Shown piece after piece: positions 8,742-11,854 of a DNA stretch of 11,854 nucleotides (position 1 is the stretch's first letter; the number at the start of each line of letters is the position of its first letter). Source of the DNA: Actinomycetes bacterium. Its GTDB lineage: Bacteria > Actinomycetota > Acidimicrobiia > Acidimicrobiales > RAAP-2. Below the pieces are notes generated by a model. That model was not told the DNA's origin. It ran no database searches and saw only the letters and a program-made list of their open reading frames with translations. The position numbers were made by a program, and so were the translations under genes. The DNA is taken from positions 1 through 11,854 of the forward strand of contig JAKCEC010000027.1 in the NCBI GenBank assembly GCA_021841725.1, read 5' to 3'.

Positions 8742-9679
8742 GAGGGGACCTTCCGTGCGGTCCGCAGCCGAGCGGAACGCGCCCGGGGATTGGCCTCGAT
8801 CTCGGCGGCGCTGGCCAATCGGGCGCTGGCGCGCGTAAGGATGACGCGGGGCACGGCGCCGCAGACGCAACCCAACTCGTAGGGGCAGTGACAGCCCCCG
8901 GTCGAGGCTTCGTGGAGCGCGACCTTGACGGCGCGGTCCTCCCCCGAGTGGTACGAGATGACGGCGAGCAAGCCGCCGGGGGCGAGGATGTTCAGAGCGG
9001 CCGCGAGCCCGAGGTCGAGTTGATTCGCCTCGTCGTTGACCGCGATGCGTAGCGCCTGGAAGACGCGCGTCGCCACGTGTCCGCGTCGGCGCGCGGCCAT
9101 GGGTACCGCCCGTTCGACGGCCTCCGTGAGTTCGCCGGTGGTTTGGGGTTGACGCGCCAAAATGGACCGTGCGATGGCGCCCGCGTAGCGGTCCTCGCCG
9201 TTCGCGCGCAACAGTCGCACGAACTCGTGCAGGTCGGCGTTGGCGAGGAACTGCGCGGCCGTCGCACCCTGGGTCGGGTCCATGCGCATGTCGAGGGGGG
9301 CGTCGGCCCGGAACGAGAAGCCGCGACTCGATTCGTCGAGTTGGTGCGAGGAGACTCCGAGGTCCATCAACACCCCGGTGATCGGCTCGCCGTCGAGGAA
9401 GTCCGCCTGTTCGGCGACCACGTCCGCCATGGTCGCAAACGTGGCGGCGACGATGCGCACGCGCGAGGCGTACGCGGCGAGACGCTGGGTGGCGGCGGTG
9501 CGCGCCGCGGGATCGCGGTCGATGCCGAGGAGGCGGCGCGGCGTCGAGGCGGCCAGTAACGACGCCGCGTGTCCGCCGCCGCCCAACGTGGCGTCGACGA
9601 TCACTCCAGTGCTCTGACTGGCGAAGAACTCGACGATCTCTCGTTCGAGAACGGGCTGGTGGTAGTTGTCCTGGGCCAT
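8738..9679 (-). CDS. rsmH: RsmH (MraW), 16S rRNA (cytosine-1402 N4)-methyltransferase
   Basis: This 313-residue SAM-dependent methyltransferase acts on the decoding region of 16S rRNA; its gene conventionally sits second in the dcw cluster. Motifs are HQPVLEREI (7-15), VDATLGGGGHA (28-38) for SAM binding, LGIDRDPAA (51-59), LMDLGVSSHQLDESSRGFSF (104-123), PLDMRMDP (128-135), the VFQALRIAVNDE segment (206-217) and ISYHSGEDRAVK (241-252). The last normally reads HSLEDR. A Cys-rich stretch, CHCPYELGCVCG (263-274), is typical of the family. I chose the ATG at 9679: SD GAAAGG is six bases upstream and HQPVL sits close to the N-terminus as usual. A GTG at 9796 overlapping the mraZ stop would add 39 residues, but those codons include three AGG and an ATA and have weaker third-position GC bias, which suggests non-coding sequence. 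Confidence 0.95.
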   Translation of the reverse strand: MAQDNYHQPVLEREIVEFFASQSTGVIVDATLGGGGHAASLLAASTPRRLLGIDRDPAARTAATQRLAAYASRVRIVAATFATMADVVAEQADFLDGEPITGVLMDLGVSSHQLDESSRGFSFRADAPLDMRMDPTQGATAAQFLANADLHEFVRLLRANGEDRYAGAIARSILARQPQTTGELTEAVERAVPMAARRRGHVATRVFQALRIAVNDEANQLDLGLAAALNILAPGGLLAVISYHSGEDRAVKVALHEASTGGCHCPYELGCVCGAVPRVILTRASARLASAAEIEANPRARSARLRTARKVPS

Positions 9680-9690
9680 CTGCAGCCTTT

Positions 9691-9747
9691 CAATCGCCGG
9701 ACGCGAGGGGCGGGCGGAGAATGGTGCCCCTTCACGTTCGGCGATTG
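9691..9747 (-). promoter_or_regulatory. Long intercistronic hairpin between mraZ and rsmH, abutting the rsmH ribosome binding site
   Basis: Plus-strand arms 9691-9711 and 9726-9747 are almost exact reverse complements around a 14-base loop. The outer nine base pairs are perfect (CAATCGCCG with CGGCGATTG) and the inner GGGGC/GCCCC is perfect. Between them are one A-C mismatch, one G-U pair in the minus-strand RNA and one bulged A, giving about 20 pairs in all. In the mRNA the last stem base is followed directly by AAAGG, the SD of rsmH. No U-run follows, so it does not look like an intrinsic terminator. It could control rsmH translation, mark an RNase cut that separates mraZ from the rest of the operon, or stabilise one of the fragments. 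Structure is seen; function is inferred. Confidence 0.8.
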
Positions 9748-9792
9748 CCAGGCTGCGCATGGTCCGCGGCCGATACCTCGTTATTTCCCCCC

Positions 9793-10215
9793 TCACTCGT
9801 CACTGCCTCGGATGAACGTCTCCTCGGCGGTGCTCACTTGCTCGGCGTACCGCTGGGGATTCCACAGTTCGACGTGGTCGAGGTTGCCCGCGACGATGAC
9901 CTCGCCGGTGAGTTGAGCGAAGTCCCTGATCACCGGCGGCAGGGCGAAGCGACCTTGTCGGTCAATCTCAACCTCCGACGAGTTCGTGGCCCAGAATCTC
10001 GATTGACGTCGTTCGTGCGCGCTGCCGTGACGGCCCGCCTCCAGGTACTCCGCACTCTTGCGGGTGAATTCGCCGGGGGTCCACAGGGCCACGCAACCAT
10101 CCATATTCGGGCTCAAATGGCCGCCGTTCTCGAAGTCCCGGCGGAATCGCGCGGGGAGGATGAGTCGACCCTTGTCATCCAGCGAGTGCTGAAATTGGCC
10201 GACGAACAACGACAT
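9793..10215 (-). CDS. mraZ: MraZ, transcriptional regulator of the dcw cluster
   Basis: This 140-residue protein has two copies of the AbrB-like MraZ/SpoVT fold, each with a DxxxR signature: DDKGRLILPARFR (13-25) and DRQGRFALPPVIRD (85-98). The family forms rings that bind direct repeats upstream of mraZ and regulate the operon from its first gene. Matching repeats are present just upstream (10234-10288), so autoregulation is likely. The ATG is preceded by the strong SD AAAGGGGAG (10218-10226). After the stop there is a 113-bp spacer with a hairpin before rsmH, the only sizeable gap within the cluster. The length is close to the family norm. Confidence 0.97.
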   Translation of the reverse strand: MSLFVGQFQHSLDDKGRLILPARFRRDFENGGHLSPNMDGCVALWTPGEFTRKSAEYLEAGRHGSAHERRQSRFWATNSSEVEIDRQGRFALPPVIRDFAQLTGEVIVAGNLDHVELWNPQRYAEQVSTAEETFIRGSDE

Positions 10216-10217
10216 GA

Positions 10218-10226
10218 CTCCCCTTT
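10218..10226 (-). promoter_or_regulatory. Ribosome binding site of mraZ
   Basis: AAAGGGGAG on the minus strand lies just upstream of the mraZ ATG (10215). The AGGGG core ends four bases before the start codon. This is among the strongest SD sequences in the window and supports this start. Confidence 0.8.
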
Positions 10227-10233
10227 AACGAAT

Positions 10234-10288
10234 CTCCACTTTACTCCATTTCGCTCCACCATACCCCACTAGAAACCACATCCCGCCA
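10234..10288 (-). promoter_or_regulatory. Predicted MraZ operator: six TGG boxes at a 10-bp period
   Basis: On the minus strand the five-base boxes TGGCG, TGGTT, TGGGG, TGGAG, TGGAG and TGGAG begin at 10288, 10278, 10268, 10258, 10248 and 10238, each separated by exactly five bases. Escherichia coli MraZ is known to bind TGGGN repeats with five-base spacers, so spacing and core both match; here there are more boxes than the usual three or four. The dcw promoter should be in the same interval. TATGGT (10258-10263) and TAAAGT (10238-10243) fit a loose -10 pattern (TANNNT), but I see no good -35 at the proper distance from either, so the start of transcription is left open. Confidence 0.75.
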
Positions 10289-10381
10289 ATTTGTGACGAA
10301 TTTGGGTCAAAAGTCTGAGGTCGAGGTGCGCGAGACCCCGAGTGCGAAGTTGGGGCGAGGTCGGCCCGCGCGATTCGCGGA
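10289..10381 (-). other. Upstream part of the mraZ intergenic region; no gene seen
   Basis: This 93-bp stretch lies between the lipoate-ligase-like stop and the MraZ boxes. It includes a relatively AT-rich patch with TTGACC (10305-10310, a possible -35 without a matching -10). CAAATT occurs twice 11 bp apart (10299-10304 and 10288-10293); the second copy overlaps the first base of the leftmost TGG box. I found only weak inverted repeats and no U-run, so no terminator for the upstream operon can be called. Confidence 0.5.
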
Positions 10382-11044
10382 CTACGCGAGGAGCATGAGC
10401 TGGCGGACCTCGATGGGGCGCGAGAGTTCCACCAGGGCGGCGGTGACGTCGTCGCCGTCGAGTCCGAGGGTTCCCAGGGTGTGGTGATCCAGGGCGTCGG
10501 GCAATCCCGCGGGAACTTCGCTCAGCAATTCCAGAATCGGATCCGACGATCGTGAGGGCAGCACGCTCGACACGAAGACCCCTTCACGTACTCGCCACTG
10601 GGTGACCCCGACGGTCTTGCGCCCGTCGACGAAGACCTCGCCGGGGCCGCGGCCCGCGAAGCACGCGACGCGCCACGCGGGGTCGCCCTCGAGCGATCCG
10701 GCGTGCACGAGTACCTGGTGGGACAATCGCGCGGCGAGGACCCGTTGCCACCACTCGCCCACTCGCTTCGACGTGACGTGCAGGTCACTCGACCATCGCG
10801 CATCGCCGGAGGGAATCCACCAATCCACCCAGACGTCCTCGGGCTGCAACAACACGACACCGCCGCCGCCTCGTCGACGGCGCAGGGCGACGCGTTGACG
10901 CAACTCCTCGTCGAGCACCGAGACGGACTGGCTACTGCCCAGCACGAAGGTCGCCACCGCGGGCCGTACGACGAACATCGTGGGCGCGCTCAACGTACGT
11001 AACACGTCGTAGTCGTAGAGTTCCTCGAGGACGTCGTCGGTCAC
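10382..11044 (-). CDS. Lipoate-protein-ligase-like (BPL/LplA/LipB fold) protein
   Basis: This 220-residue cytoplasmic protein resembles the catalytic domain of the biotin/lipoate transferase superfamily. RRRRGGGGVVLLQPEDVWVD (55-74) corresponds to the RRxSGGGAVxHDxGN region of lipoate ligases, although the later His is missing. GRKTVGVTQWR (141-151) matches the GRK..GsaQ motif, whose Lys (143) is the conserved lipoyl-AMP-contacting residue. It lacks the C-terminal accessory domain of E. coli LplA. It might be a lipoate or octanoate ligase or transferase, or a relative with another substrate; the sequence does not decide. The GTG start overlaps the stop of the HNH gene (GTGA). An earlier in-frame start at 11149 lies wholly inside the HNH gene and is not favoured. 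Its link to the dcw cluster is adjacency only. Confidence 0.8.
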   Translation of the reverse strand: MTDDVLEELYDYDVLRTLSAPTMFVVRPAVATFVLGSSQSVSVLDEELRQRVALRRRRGGGGVVLLQPEDVWVDWWIPSGDARWSSDLHVTSKRVGEWWQRVLAARLSHQVLVHAGSLEGDPAWRVACFAGRGPGEVFVDGRKTVGVTQWRVREGVFVSSVLPSRSSDPILELLSEVPAGLPDALDHHTLGTLGLDGDDVTAALVELSRPIEVRQLMLLA

Positions 11045-11547
11045 GAGGCGCGCGGTAAGAAGGGGGCCCAGAGCGGATCGGGATCGGGGACGTGTCGCCA
11101 ACGCCACCACGGCCCGTCGGGGACCCGGGGCTCGAAGTGCATGCGCCAACCGATCTCTTCGAGGAGTCGGTCGCCTTTTTGCATATTATGCCGGCGACAC
11201 GCCGCTACCACGTTGGTCCACTCGTGACGACCACCGCGACTCCGGGGCACCACGTGATCGATGGTGTCGGCGTGTTCGAGGCAGTAGGCACACCGGTAAC
11301 CGTCGCGCAAGAGCAACGAGCGCCGGGTGAGCGGAGGGGTGCGCACCTTGGGTGGCAGACGCACCATGTCGTGCAGGCGCACGATGGAGGGGATCGTGAC
11401 GCTGGTCGAACTCGAACGACACACCGGCGGCTCCTCGGCGGTGGCGATGGGCTCGGCGCGGCCCGCCAGGAGCAGGACGACGGCTCGACGCTCGCTCACG
11501 AGCTGCAGTGGTTCGAAGGTGGCGTTAAGGAGAAGGACGCGCCCCAC
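11041..11547 (-). CDS. HNH endonuclease family protein
   Basis: This 168-residue protein has the pattern common in actinobacteria. An N-terminal VLLLNATFEPLQLVSERRAV (4-23) is followed by an HNH domain: RDGYRCAYC (81-89), TIDHVVPRSRGG (95-106), WTNVVAACRRHNMQKGDR (110-127). Metal ligands are visible at Cys86, Cys89 and Cys117. The fourth position, usually Cys in CRRCN, is His120. The catalytic pair is D97-H98, with N112 following. Such stand-alone proteins are widespread but mostly of unknown function, and a nuclease role is a family inference. The GTG start follows the stop of the upstream small gene by nine bases. The only SD-like run (GAGAGGG) lies about 13 bases away, inside that gene's last codons, so the start is plausible rather than certain. 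Confidence 0.85.
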   Translation of the reverse strand: MGRVLLLNATFEPLQLVSERRAVVLLLAGRAEPIATAEEPPVCRSSSTSVTIPSIVRLHDMVRLPPKVRTPPLTRRSLLLRDGYRCAYCLEHADTIDHVVPRSRGGRHEWTNVVAACRRHNMQKGDRLLEEIGWRMHFEPRVPDGPWWRWRHVPDPDPLWAPFLPRAS

Positions 11548-11556
11548 GAGTAAAAA

Positions 11557-11823
11557 CTACCCTCTCACGTCTTGACGCACGGACCAGCGCGCGACCGCCA
11601 CCACGTCGCGCGCCGTCATGGCGGCGCCGGCGCCCATCGCGGTCGTCACGCGAAATTCCCAGTAGTCGCGCGCCGGCACGGGGAGCCACGGGGCGTGCCG
11701 CCACCAGTGACGACGGCGCAACCGCCACGCCGCACGAAGGACGCGGGGCACGTCGGCGGGGTGCGTGATGAGCCAGCGACCGAGGCCGCGCACCCAGTAG
11801 CGGGTCACGACGCGGACCGCCAC
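11557..11823 (-). CDS. Small basic protein of unknown function (start uncertain)
   Basis: This 88-residue Arg/Trp-rich protein includes WRLRRRHWWRHAPWLPVPAR (33-52) followed by DYWEFRVTTAMG (53-64). The Pro-rich WLPVP / DYW-FR layout resembles short uncharacterised actinobacterial proteins I have seen, but I cannot name a family or function. It has no signal peptide or convincing membrane segment. Its TAG stop is nine bases before the HNH start, so they are probably cotranscribed. The frame remains open from the GTG at 11823 to the window edge, so the true start may lie beyond it. Confidence 0.6.
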   Translation of the reverse strand: MAVRVVTRYWVRGLGRWLITHPADVPRVLRAAWRLRRRHWWRHAPWLPVPARDYWEFRVTTAMGAGAAMTARDVVAVARWSVRQDVRG

Positions 11824-11854
11824 GCGACGCAGGCCGCCCCCAGGATCGGTCCGT

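Noticed and set aside
9691..9747. The mraZ-rsmH hairpin as a rho-independent terminator
   Set aside because: The stem is followed by AAAGG and the rsmH start rather than by a run of U, and the downstream genes clearly belong to the same cluster.
10258..10310. A standard sigma-70 promoter built from TTGACC (10305-10310) or TTGGCG (10284-10289) with TATGGT (10258-10263)
   Set aside because: The spacings are far from 17 bp (about 41 and 20 bp), so no confident promoter call is made.
10311..10381. Possible intrinsic terminator after the lipoate-ligase-like gene
   Set aside because: Only short imperfect GC pairings (such as GCCCC with GGGGT) and no U-run follow; not enough to call.

Overview
The window is a high-GC bacterial chromosome segment in which every credible gene lies on the minus strand. 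It holds most of a dcw (division and cell wall) cluster. In transcription order, right to left, this is mraZ, rsmH (mraW), an ftsL-like gene, ftsI, murE, mraY, ftsW, murG and a murC-murB fusion cut by the left edge. Frequent GTG starts, strong GC bias at third codon positions, a meso-diaminopimelate-type MurE (DNPR motif) and an actinobacterial-style HNH protein suggest an actinobacterium. An Acidimicrobiia-like lineage is my best guess, but it is an inference and not proven by the sequence.

Right part (about 10382-11854): a small compact operon of an uncharacterised 88-residue basic protein, an HNH endonuclease and a 220-residue lipoate-protein-ligase-like protein. The last two overlap by GTGA. 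Middle (10216-10381): a relatively AT-rich control region for the dcw operon. It carries six TGG boxes at an exact 10-bp period, fitting an extended MraZ operator, and a strong Shine-Dalgarno (SD) sequence before mraZ. Left part (1-10215): the dcw genes. Between mraZ and rsmH lies a 113-bp spacer with a long, nearly perfect hairpin ending exactly at the rsmH ribosome binding site. From rsmH onward the genes are fused end to end, usually by a four-base GTGA stop/start overlap, so translation is probably coupled throughout.

How the genes work together: MraZ is the cluster's transcription regulator and RsmH methylates 16S rRNA. MurB and MurC (here one polypeptide) make UDP-MurNAc and add L-Ala, and MurE adds the third amino acid. 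MraY and MurG build lipid I and lipid II. FtsW polymerises glycan and FtsI cross-links it at the septum, with FtsL as activating partner. The steps normally supplied from this cluster by murD and murF are absent: the murE/mraY and mraY/ftsW junctions leave no room for them.

No mobile element, CRISPR array, tRNA or rRNA was seen. The points most worth a second look are the MurC-MurB fusion, the missing murD and murF, the mraZ-rsmH hairpin, the six-box MraZ operator and the loss of the usual HEQN motif in MurG.
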